A stretch of 25,724 nucleotides of DNA from an uncultured Collinsella sp. GTDB taxonomy: Bacteria; Actinomycetota; Coriobacteriia; Coriobacteriales; Coriobacteriaceae. The stretch covers positions 1 to 25,724 of the forward strand of contig CABUWA010000010.1 in assembly GCA_902495085.1 (NCBI GenBank), written 5' to 3'. Of the stretch, positions 7,101 to 13,201 are shown piece by piece. How positions within the stretch are numbered: position 1 is the first letter of the stretch; every line of letters starts with the position of its first letter. Under the pieces are notes generated by a model. It worked only from the letters and a program-made list of their open reading frames with translations. It ran no database searches and was not told the DNA's origin. The translations under genes and the position numbers were made by a program.

Positions 7101-7727
7101 ATGAACCTCGTATTGCTCGGAGCTCCGGGTGCCGGTAAGGGCACCGTCGCACAGGAGCTCGTCGCCGAGTTTGGCGTCGCCCACATTTCCACGGGCGACC
7201 TGCTGCGTGCTGCCGTCAAGGGTGGCACCGAGCTTGGTATTCAGGCTAAGAAGTACATGGACGCTGGCGAGCTCGTTCCCGACCAGCTCGTGATCGACCT
7301 TGTCAAGGAGCGCCTTGCCGCCGATGACGTCCAGCAGGGCTTCATCCTCGACGGCTTCCCGCGTAACACCGCCCAGGCCGTGACGCTCGATTCCGAGCTC
7401 TCCGCCATGGGTCGCGAGATCGACTGTGCCCTTCTGGTCGATGTGGCCCCCGAGGTCATCATCGACCGTCTGTCTTCGCGTCGCACCTGCCGCGCCTGCG
7501 GTTACACCGGCACCGCTGCCGATGCTACCTGCCCCAAGTGTGGTGGCGAGATGTATCAGCGCGACGACGACAAGCCCGAGACCATTAAGAACCGTCTCGA
7601 CGTCTACGAGAAGTCCACGAGCCCGCTCGTCGACTACTATCGTGGCCAGGGTCTGCTCAAGTCGGTCAACGGTGACCAGGCTCGCGAGACCGTGTACGGG
7701 GATGTCAAAGAGGCTCTCGGTCTATGA
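7101..7727 (+). CDS. adk: Adenylate kinase, zinc-containing LID form
   Basis: This is a long-form adenylate kinase of 208 residues that interconverts ATP + AMP and 2 ADP. The P-loop GAPGAGKGT is at 7-15, the AMP-binding region follows (STGDLLR at 30-36, DGFPRN at 84-89), and the LID (about 122-160) holds four cysteines at 130, 133, 144 and 147 in a CxxC...CxxC zinc site. The ATG at 7101 lies seven bases after AGAGGAGG; an in-frame TTG six bases earlier would leave almost no spacing. The stop overlaps the map start in ATGA. The secY-adk-map order is common in Gram-positive bacteria. Confidence 0.97.
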   Translation: MNLVLLGAPGAGKGTVAQELVAEFGVAHISTGDLLRAAVKGGTELGIQAKKYMDAGELVPDQLVIDLVKERLAADDVQQGFILDGFPRNTAQAVTLDSELSAMGREIDCALLVDVAPEVIIDRLSSRRTCRACGYTGTAADATCPKCGGEMYQRDDDKPETIKNRLDVYEKSTSPLVDYYRGQGLLKSVNGDQARETVYGDVKEALGL

Positions 7728-8512
7728 TCAAGATTAAGTCTGCAACGCAAATCGAGCAGATGAAGAAGGCAGGAGCGCTATCTAAGATGGCGCTCCGCCA
7801 CGTTGGAGCCATGGTTCGCCCTGGTGTTTCGACCTTTGAGCTCGATCAGCTTGCGGAGCAGATTATCCGCATGCATGGTGGCACCCCGGCCTTTAAGGGT
7901 TACGGCGGGTTCCCGGGGACCATTTGCGCATCGATCAACGATGCCGTGGTCCACGGTATTCCCAACCCCGACATGATCCTGCGCGATGGCGATATCATCT
8001 CCATCGATACGGGAGCCGTTGTCGACGGTTGGGTCGGCGATAACGCTTGGACGTTTTTCGTCGGCACCCCCACGCCCGAAGCCAAGGCTTTGTGCGAGGT
8101 CACGCGCGATTGCCTTAAGGCTGCCATCGAGCAGGCTGTTCCCGGTAACCATATCGGGGACGTCGGTTATGCCGTTCAGTCCCTCGCCGAGTCTCACGGT
8201 TACGGCGTGCTTCGTGATTATGTGGGCCATGGCATCGGCCGCGTGATGCACGAGGACCCCAACGTTCCTAACTATGGAAAGAAGGGGAGGGGCGTTCGCC
8301 TCCAGGCCGGCATGGTCATTGCCATTGAGCCGATGGTTACGATGGGTTCCAACCATGTGAGCACGGGCTCCGACGGTTGGATCGTTACGACCAACGACCA
8401 CCTGCCCGCCGCGCACTACGAGAACACCGTCGCCATTACCAATGACGGTCCGGTGATTCTCACCACGGATGCCCAAGGTGCTTGGTGTTCGCTCCAAGGC
8501 GGAGAAATGTAA
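7724..8512 (+). CDS. map: Type I methionine aminopeptidase
   Basis: The 262-residue enzyme removes the initiator methionine from new proteins. The two-metal centre is complete: Asp95 (SIDTGA), Asp106 (GDNAWTF), His169 (GHGIG), Glu202 (IEPM) and Glu233 (YENTVAI), with His78 in VVHG as the substrate-side histidine. It starts at the ATGA overlap with adk. The catalytic domain ends near GPVILTTDAQG. The last ten or so residues (AWCSLQGGEM) do not look conserved, and the DNA encoding them resembles the arms of the long hairpin that begins at the stop codon, so this tail may have been reshaped by that element. Confidence 0.96.
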   Translation: MIKIKSATQIEQMKKAGALSKMALRHVGAMVRPGVSTFELDQLAEQIIRMHGGTPAFKGYGGFPGTICASINDAVVHGIPNPDMILRDGDIISIDTGAVVDGWVGDNAWTFFVGTPTPEAKALCEVTRDCLKAAIEQAVPGNHIGDVGYAVQSLAESHGYGVLRDYVGHGIGRVMHEDPNVPNYGKKGRGVRLQAGMVIAIEPMVTMGSNHVSTGSDGWIVTTNDHLPAAHYENTVAITNDGPVILTTDAQGAWCSLQGGEM

Positions 8513-8632
8513 AAGTCGCCGCCCCCTGATGCCCAACCTCGCCTTTCAATTTCGAAGGCATGACCCCAAGGTCTATGCCTTCTCATTTCAAGGCGATCTT
8601 GGGCATCAGGGAACGGCTTTGTTTTACATTTC
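8504..8632 (+). other. Long structured hairpin E1 between map and infA
   Basis: The core at 8524-8611 folds from outside in as follows. A 13-bp perfect stem (8524-8536/8599-8611) is followed by a 2x2 loop and a 7-bp stem (8539-8545/8590-8596). An internal loop of TCAATTTC (8546-8553) against TCATTTC (8583-8589) leads to an 8-bp stem (8554-8561/8575-8582), a bulged T at 8574, GACC/GGTC (8562-8565/8570-8573) and a CCAA loop. Further pairing outside (8518-8521/8614-8617 and the 11-bp 8504-8514/8622-8632) includes the map stop codon. The same architecture recurs at 20683-20781. It is either a structured RNA on the map 3' end or a mobile hairpin. I do not recognise it as a named family. Confidence 0.8.
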
Positions 8633-8676
8633 AAATGTAACAAGTTCCACTTAGTTGTGGAGCCATTACGAAGTTA

Positions 8677-8705
8677 TTACGATGCGTACATACGTGTTGT
8701 AGAAT
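8677..8705 (+). promoter_or_regulatory. Likely promoter of the infA-rplQ operon
   Basis: TTACGA (8677-8682) and TAGAAT (8700-8705, 5 of 6 to TATAAT) are 17 bases apart. The -35 match is weak (3 of 6). Transcription would start about 30 bases before infA. It lies just past hairpin E1, which supports a transcript break between map and infA. Confidence 0.45.
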
Positions 8706-8744
8706 ACTCAATCGCTGTCGTTTTCTAGAGAAAGATGATTGCTT

Positions 8745-8963
8745 GTGAAGAAGGAAGACGCAATTGAGCTCGAGGGTACGGTAAAGGAACCGTTGCCCAA
8801 CGCCATGTTTAAGGTCGAGCTCGAGAACGGTCATTCGGTTCTGTGCAACATTTCTGGCAAGATCCGAATGAATTACATCCGCATTCTCCCCGGTGACAGG
8901 GTTGTCGTGGAGCTTTCCCCGTACGACCTGACCCGCGGCCGCATCACCTATCGCTATAAATAG
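8745..8963 (+). CDS. infA: Translation initiation factor IF-1
   Basis: This 72-residue protein is a typical IF-1: a single S1-like OB-fold with ALPNAMFKVELENGH-like sequence (here PLPNAMFKVELENGH), CNISGKIRMNYIRILPGD, and the invariant C-terminal SPYDLTRGRITYRYK. IF-1 blocks the A site during initiation. The GTG at 8745 is preferred over the in-frame TTG at 8739 because it gives the standard length and better spacing from AGAGAAAG (8727-8734). It heads the infA-rpmJ-rpsM-rpsK-rpsD-rpoA-rplQ block. Confidence 0.96.
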   Translation: MKKEDAIELEGTVKEPLPNAMFKVELENGHSVLCNISGKIRMNYIRILPGDRVVVELSPYDLTRGRITYRYK

Positions 8964-8987
8964 CGGCACGCATACACGCACTCCTTT

Positions 8988-9064
8988 TCCGACTGCAGGC
9001 TTAGCTCAACCTACGGTCGGATTGTGTGTGAAGACCAGCCATAGTTTTAAACGCCTGCGGCTGG
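8988..9064 (+). other. Structured infA-rpmJ spacer
   Basis: The 150-base gap between infA and rpmJ can form two hairpins: TCCGAC/GTCGGA (8988-8993/9016-9021) and CCAGCC/GGCTGG (9035-9040/9059-9064). A long-range GCAGGC/GCCTGC pairing (8995-9000/9053-9058) would compete with both. Competing folds in a ribosomal operon suggest a regulatory leader, but no known motif is recognised and there is no terminator T-tract. Confidence 0.35.
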
Positions 9065-9113
9065 GCGAGTAGATAGTAGGGAAGTAGTTTGAGCGCTACC
9101 GAAAGGAAGAACG

Positions 9114-9227
9114 ATGAAGGTACGTCCTTCGGTCAAGAAGATGTGCGATAAGTGCAAAATCATTAGGCGCCATGGCAAGGTCCTCGTCATTTGCGAGAAC
9201 CCCCGTCATAAGCAGCGTCAGGGTTAA
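9114..9227 (+). CDS. rpmJ: Large ribosomal subunit protein bL36, zinc-binding
   Basis: This is a 37-residue protein with sequence MKVRPSVKKMCDKCK at its start. The zinc ligands are Cys11, Cys14, Cys27 and His32, making it the zinc-binding (C+) form of L36, which folds into a zinc ribbon in the 50S subunit. The ATG at 9114 follows GAAAGGAAGAACG. It sits between infA and rpsM, the standard position. The gene is very short but unmistakable. Confidence 0.95.
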   Translation: MKVRPSVKKMCDKCKIIRRHGKVLVICENPRHKQRQG

Positions 9228-9241
9228 GAGAGGAGACTACG

Positions 9242-9616
9242 TTGGCCCGTATTAATGGTGTCGACCTCCCGCGTGAGAAGCGCGTTGAGATCGGTCTGAC
9301 CTACATTTACGGCATCGGCCGCACCACTGCGACGAAGATCTGCGTCGAGTGCAACGTTAACGTGGATACGCGCGTTAAGGACCTCACCGAGGATGAGGTT
9401 AACGCCATCCGCGATTATATCGATAAGAACCAGATCATGGTTGAGGGCGACCTCCGCCGTGAGCGCAACCAGAACGTCAAGCGCCTTATGGACATCGGCT
9501 GCAACCGCGGCCTTCGTCACCGCAAGGGCCTCCCGGTCCGCGGCCAGCGCACCCACACTAACGCTCGTACCCGCAAGGGCCCGAAGCGTCAGATCGGTGC
9601 TAAGAAGAAGAAATAA
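9242..9616 (+). CDS. rpsM: Small ribosomal subunit protein uS13
   Basis: The 124-residue S13 begins MARINGVDLPREKRVEIGLT, includes the helix-turn-helix-like YGIGRTTA region, and ends with the S13 signature GLRHRKGLPVRGQRTHTNAR and a lysine-rich tail. It sits at the top of the 30S head and contacts the P-site tRNA and the 50S subunit. The start is TTG at 9242, supported by AGAGGAG at 9228-9234 and by the conserved N-terminus. A TTG start is uncommon for such a highly expressed protein. Confidence 0.96.
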   Translation: MARINGVDLPREKRVEIGLTYIYGIGRTTATKICVECNVNVDTRVKDLTEDEVNAIRDYIDKNQIMVEGDLRRERNQNVKRLMDIGCNRGLRHRKGLPVRGQRTHTNARTRKGPKRQIGAKKKK

Positions 9617-9630
9617 GGAGCGCTAGATAG

Positions 9631-10035
9631 ATGGCTACTGCTAAGAAGAACGTTCGCGCTGCCCGTCTGAAGCGCGCGGACCGTAAGAACATTTCCGTGG
9701 GCCAGGCTCACATTCGTTCTACGTTCAACAACACGATCGTTTCGATCACCGATCCCCAGGGCAACGTCATTTCCTGGAAGTCGGCTGGCCAGGTGGGCTT
9801 CAAGGGCTCCCGTAAGTCCACGCCGTTCGCTGCCCAGATGGCTGCCGAGGCTGCTGCCAAGCAGGCCATGGAGCACGGTATGAAGAAGGTTTCCGTCTTC
9901 GTCAAGGGCCCCGGCTCCGGTCGTGAGACCGCCATCCGCTCCCTCCAGGCTGCTGGCCTCGAGGTCTCGAGCATCCAGGACAAGACCCCCATTCCGCACA
10001 ACGGCTGCCGCCCCAAGAAGCGTCGCCGCGTGTAA
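9631..10035 (+). CDS. rpsK: Small ribosomal subunit protein uS11
   Basis: This 134-residue S11 has the conserved core (AHIRSTFNNTIVSITD, GFKGSRKSTPFAAQ, KGPGSGRETAIRSLQ) and the basic C-terminal end HNGCRPKKRRRV. S11 lies on the 30S platform near the mRNA exit. The ATG at 9631 follows AAGGAGCGCTAGATAG, 14 bases after rpsM. The order rpsM-rpsK-rpsD-rpoA-rplQ is the classic alpha operon. Confidence 0.97.
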   Translation: MATAKKNVRAARLKRADRKNISVGQAHIRSTFNNTIVSITDPQGNVISWKSAGQVGFKGSRKSTPFAAQMAAEAAAKQAMEHGMKKVSVFVKGPGSGRETAIRSLQAAGLEVSSIQDKTPIPHNGCRPKKRRRV

Positions 10036-10054
10036 CTGAAAGGATCGTATCAAT

Positions 10055-10651
10055 ATGGCAATCGACAGGACTCCTGTTCTTAAGCGCTGCCGTCAGCTCG
10101 GGATCGATCCCGCTGAGCTCGGTTACAGCAGCAAGAAGGAATCTATCCGTCAGCCCAAGCGCCGTCGCAAGGAATCTGAGTACGGCATGCAGCTGCGCGA
10201 GAAGCAGAAGGTCAAGTTCATCTATGGTGTTCTGGAGAAGCAGTTCCACGGCTACTTCAACAAGGCCCGTAAGATGAACGGCGTCACCGGTGAGAACCTC
10301 ATGATCATTCTTGAGTCTCGCCTCGACAACGTCGTCTTCCGTCTTGGCTTCGCCCGCACCCGCAAAGAGGCTCGTCAGTCCGTCCGTCACGGTCACTTCA
10401 CCGTGAACGGCAAGCGCGTGGACATCCCGTCCTACCGCGTCAAGGCCGGCGACGTCGTCGCTGTCGGCGAGAAGTTCCGTGACCTCCTCCCCATCAAGGA
10501 GGCCCTGATTTCCTCCGAGCGCTTTGAGGTCCCTGGCTGGCTCGAGGTCGATATCGAGAAGCTGTCTGGTAACGTGCTCGCTCTGCCGACGCGTGAGCAG
10601 ATCAGCGGTGATATCAACGAGCAGCTCATCGTCGAGCTCTACTCTAAGTAG
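10055..10651 (+). CDS. rpsD: Small ribosomal subunit protein uS4
   Basis: This 198-residue S4 has an N-terminal helical domain and a C-terminal S4 RNA-binding domain (from about residue 90, LESRLDNVVFRLGFARTRKE, then ARQSVRHGHFTVNGKRVDIP). Only one N-terminal cysteine is present, so it is the zinc-free form. S4 nucleates 30S assembly, and in E. coli it represses the alpha operon through a leader pseudoknot; no such pseudoknot was identified here. The ATG at 10055 follows GAAAGGATCGTATCAAT. Confidence 0.97.
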   Translation: MAIDRTPVLKRCRQLGIDPAELGYSSKKESIRQPKRRRKESEYGMQLREKQKVKFIYGVLEKQFHGYFNKARKMNGVTGENLMIILESRLDNVVFRLGFARTRKEARQSVRHGHFTVNGKRVDIPSYRVKAGDVVAVGEKFRDLLPIKEALISSERFEVPGWLEVDIEKLSGNVLALPTREQISGDINEQLIVELYSK

Positions 10652-10683
10652 TCCATCCGGGCTGCTGAGGCTGGAGGTAATAC

Positions 10684-11625
10684 ATGTCAGAATTCATTAG
10701 GCCTCAGGTTCAGGTCGAAGAGATCAACGAGACGTCTGCTCGTGTCTCCGTCGAGCCGCTCGAGCGTGGCTACGGCGATACGCTGGGTAACTCCCTTCGT
10801 CGCGTTCTTCTGTCCTCGCTCGAGGGTGCCGCCGTCGAGGCTATTCAGATCGATGGCGCGCAGCACGAGTTCATGACCATCCCTAACATGGTCGAGGATG
10901 TCACCGACATCGTCCTGAATGTCAAGGGTCTTGTCTTCAGGGCTCTCGGCACGACCGACGAGGCGACCGCCACCATTTCGGTTGACGGCCCCTGCGAGGT
11001 CACCGGTGCGGACTTCTTTATTCCGTCCGAGTTTGAGCTGGTCAACCCCGAGCAGCACATCGCTACGCTCACCGAGGGTGGCCATCTCACCATGAGCATG
11101 CGCATCGGCTATGGCCGCGGCTATGTTTCTGGCGAGGCCAACAAACGCGACAACGATCCCATCGGTGTGATCCACGTCGACTCGCTGTACTCGCCGGTTT
11201 CCCGTTGCGCCAAGCTCGTTGAGGCTTGCCGTGTCGGTCAGCACACCGACTACGACCGCCTTGTCCTCGAGATCGAGACCAACGGCTCCATCGCCCCGCG
11301 CGACGCCGTGGTCCAGGCTGCCAATATCATTAACCAGCATATGGCTGCCTTTATGAACCTTGCCGAGACCCCCGAGGTCGAGGAGGAGGCTTCGATCTTC
11401 GCTCCCGAGGTCACCAACGACAACGCTGAGCTGGACAAGCAGATCGAGGATCTGGACCTTTCCGTCCGTTCTTACAACTGCCTTAAGCGCGCCAGCATTC
11501 ACTCGGTCCGTCAGCTCGTTGAGTTCTCGGAGAACGATCTGCTCAACATCCGTAACTTCGGTGTTAAGTCGATCGAGGAAGTGAAGGACAAGCTTGAGTC
11601 CATGGGCCTGAGCCTGAAGGCTTAA
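10684..11625 (+). CDS. rpoA: RNA polymerase alpha subunit
   Basis: The 313-residue protein has an N-terminal dimerisation and assembly domain (about 1-230, with ERGYGDTLGNSLRRVLLSSL), an acidic linker (about 230-250), and the C-terminal DNA- and activator-binding domain with LDLSVRSYNCLKRA and LLNIRNFGVKSIEEV. The ATG at 10684 follows CTGGAGGTAATAC. It lies between rpsD and rplQ, as in most bacteria. No truncation or odd feature is seen. Confidence 0.98.
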   Translation: MSEFIRPQVQVEEINETSARVSVEPLERGYGDTLGNSLRRVLLSSLEGAAVEAIQIDGAQHEFMTIPNMVEDVTDIVLNVKGLVFRALGTTDEATATISVDGPCEVTGADFFIPSEFELVNPEQHIATLTEGGHLTMSMRIGYGRGYVSGEANKRDNDPIGVIHVDSLYSPVSRCAKLVEACRVGQHTDYDRLVLEIETNGSIAPRDAVVQAANIINQHMAAFMNLAETPEVEEEASIFAPEVTNDNAELDKQIEDLDLSVRSYNCLKRASIHSVRQLVEFSENDLLNIRNFGVKSIEEVKDKLESMGLSLKA

Positions 11626-11655
11626 TGCTTCGCATATTTGAGGAGAAACTAGACC

Positions 11656-12123
11656 ATGCGTCATAACGTTAAGAAGGGCCTGAAGCTCGGCACCGATGCG
11701 AGCCACACCAAGGCCATGAAGAAGAGCCTTGCTAAGGCCCTCTTCGAGAACGACCGCATCAAGACCACCGAGACCCGCGCTAAGGCGCTGCGTTCGGTCG
11801 TCGATCCGATCATCACCTGGGCCAAGAAGGGCGACCTGCACTCTCGTCGTCTGGCTATCGCCAAGCTCGGCGATAAGCAGCTCGTTGCCGAGATCTTCGA
11901 CAAGGCTGCTCAGGGCATGTGGCAGGACCGCAACGGCGGTTACACCCGCATCATGAAGCTCGGTAACCGTAAGGGCGACAACGCTCCTATCGTTATCATG
12001 GAGCTCGTCACTGAGCCTTGCACGCCTAAGGCCAAGAAGGCTGCTCCGGCCCCCAAGAAGGCCGCTGCTCCCAAGAAGGTCGAGGCTGTCGAGGAGACCG
12101 CTGCCGAGGAGACCGCTGAGTAG
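11656..12123 (+). CDS. rplQ: Large ribosomal subunit protein bL17 with extended tail
   Basis: The first 120 or so residues are a standard L17 (MRHNVKKGLKLGTDASHTKA, the TTETRAKALR segment, GGYTRIMKLGNRKGDNAPI). The total is 155 residues because of a C-terminal tail of repeated KKAAP and EETAE-type units, low-complexity and probably disordered. Such tails are known in actinobacterial L17. The ATG at 11656 follows GAGGAGAAACTAGACC. The gene is last in the alpha operon; the stop codon itself forms the first bases of a promoter-like -35 box. Confidence 0.96.
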   Translation: MRHNVKKGLKLGTDASHTKAMKKSLAKALFENDRIKTTETRAKALRSVVDPIITWAKKGDLHSRRLAIAKLGDKQLVAEIFDKAAQGMWQDRNGGYTRIMKLGNRKGDNAPIVIMELVTEPCTPKAKKAAPAPKKAAAPKKVEAVEETAAEETAE

Positions 12124-12148
12124 ACAATCCGTCTGCATAGGCTATATT
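12121..12148 (+). promoter_or_regulatory. Promoter for truA embedded at the rplQ end
   Basis: TAGACA (12121-12126, 5 of 6 to TTGACA) overlaps the rplQ stop, and TATATT (12143-12148, 5 of 6) lies 16 bases on. Transcription would start near 12155, inside the left arm of the following terminator, so this transcript should not form the full hairpin and could run into truA. Confidence 0.6.
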
Positions 12149-12149
12149 C

Positions 12150-12180
12150 GAGGGGTACGTTCGCGTACCCCTCTTTTTTT
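12150..12180 (+). terminator. Intrinsic terminator of the rplQ operon
   Basis: A perfect 10-bp stem (12150-12159 with 12164-12173) is closed by a UUCG tetraloop and followed by seven Ts. It is a textbook Rho-independent terminator for the infA-rplQ transcript. Confidence 0.95.
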
Positions 12181-12215
12181 GTCGCGATACCGTTGCTTGT
12201 TTGTTGGGAGCGCCC

Positions 12216-13040
12216 ATGACTGCGCCGTCTGATTTCAATTCGATTTCCGAGCTTGACGCCACGCTCGTATTTCGCGTGGCCTATGATGGTTCGTTGTATA
12301 GCGGATTTGCCGTGCAGCCGGGACAGACGACGGTTGCGGGTGAGCTACGTCGAGCTATTGAGACGCTCCTGCGCCGTCCGATCGACCTGACGTGTGCGGG
12401 ACGTACCGATGCCGGCGTGCATGCGGTGGCACAGTTTATCAGCGTGCCCGTAACGGACGCTGAGTTGGCTTTGACGCGCCGTAGGTGGCTGAGGGCTATG
12501 GATGCCCTCCTGCCCAAAGATATCGCCATAAACGAGGTCTACAAGGCCCGTAAAGGCTTTTCTGCACGCTTTGATGCGCGTTCCCGTACGTATACGTACC
12601 GTATTGCCGATCGCGACGCGCGCCCTGTGCTTTCGCGCGGTGCGGTGTGGTGGCATCGCTACTCATTGGATGTTGAGGCGATGTCTGCGGCCTGTCCCGC
12701 GCTGCTGGGCGAGCAGGACTTCAAGAGCTTTTGCAAGGTGGCGTCTGCTGTGGGCAAGCCCACGCACCGCTGCGTGATGCGTGCCGAGTTTGGCCATGAG
12801 GTTGCGTTTGGCGAGGACATCCTGACGTTTACCATCGAGGGCAATGCGTTTCTGCATTCGATGGTCCGCACGATCGTGGGCACGCTTGTCGAGATTGGCA
12901 TGCATCGCCGTGAACCCGAGTGGATGCGCGAGGTCATCGATGCTTGCGACCGTACCGCTGCGGGCCCCACGGCTCCTGCCTGCGGCCTTACGTTTATGGG
13001 CGTGGATTACGATCCCGCCGAGCTTGTCGTGCTCGACTAG
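12216..13040 (+). CDS. truA: tRNA pseudouridine(38-40) synthase TruA
   Basis: The product has 274 residues from the chosen ATG. The catalytic aspartate is Asp65 in CAGRTDAGVHA, the TruA active-site motif. VFRVAYDGSLYSGF (18-31), the RSRTYTYRI segment and the C-terminal GNAFLHSMVRTIVGTLVEIG are also typical. It isomerises uridines 38-40 in the anticodon stem-loop of many tRNAs. The ATG at 12216 is eight bases after GGGAG; an in-frame TTG at 12201 has no comparable site. truA often follows rplQ, as here, though a terminator lies between them. Confidence 0.95.
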   Translation: MTAPSDFNSISELDATLVFRVAYDGSLYSGFAVQPGQTTVAGELRRAIETLLRRPIDLTCAGRTDAGVHAVAQFISVPVTDAELALTRRRWLRAMDALLPKDIAINEVYKARKGFSARFDARSRTYTYRIADRDARPVLSRGAVWWHRYSLDVEAMSAACPALLGEQDFKSFCKVASAVGKPTHRCVMRAEFGHEVAFGEDILTFTIEGNAFLHSMVRTIVGTLVEIGMHRREPEWMREVIDACDRTAAGPTAPACGLTFMGVDYDPAELVVLD

Positions 13041-13048
13041 GGGAGGGC

Positions 13049-13067
13049 TCGACGCGTCGTGCGTCGA
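13049..13067 (+). other. Small hairpin after truA
   Basis: TCGACGC (13049-13055) and GCGTCGA (13061-13067) form a perfect 7-bp stem with a 5-base loop, eight bases past the truA stop. There is no T-tract, so it is at most a weak terminator or a 3'-end stability element. Confidence 0.4.
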
Positions 13068-13158
13068 CACCCGTCATCTGTGGGCTGCGCGTGTGCAACA
13101 TCTGTTCTTGGCGTGCAATACAACCGGTGTCTCATTGCTTTTATTGCCGGGGTGTACC

Positions 13159-13179
13159 ATGAACCACGGTTTGGTTCAT
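13159..13179 (+). promoter_or_regulatory. Inverted repeat before the glycosyltransferase-like gene
   Basis: ATGAACCA (13159-13166) and TGGTTCAT (13172-13179) are perfect 8-base arms around CGGTT, ending 22 bases before the TTG start. It could be an operator or a leader hairpin. No convincing promoter was found in the rest of the 161-base gap. Confidence 0.4.
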
Positions 13180-13201
13180 TGCTGTCGAGAGGACGGATAA
13201 C

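Noticed and set aside
10687..12138. Long minus-strand open frames opposite rpoA-rplQ, and similar ones opposite rplF and secY
   Set aside because: High-GC codon bias leaves the antisense frame open. They lack ribosome-binding sites and family resemblance, and the plus-strand genes are certain.
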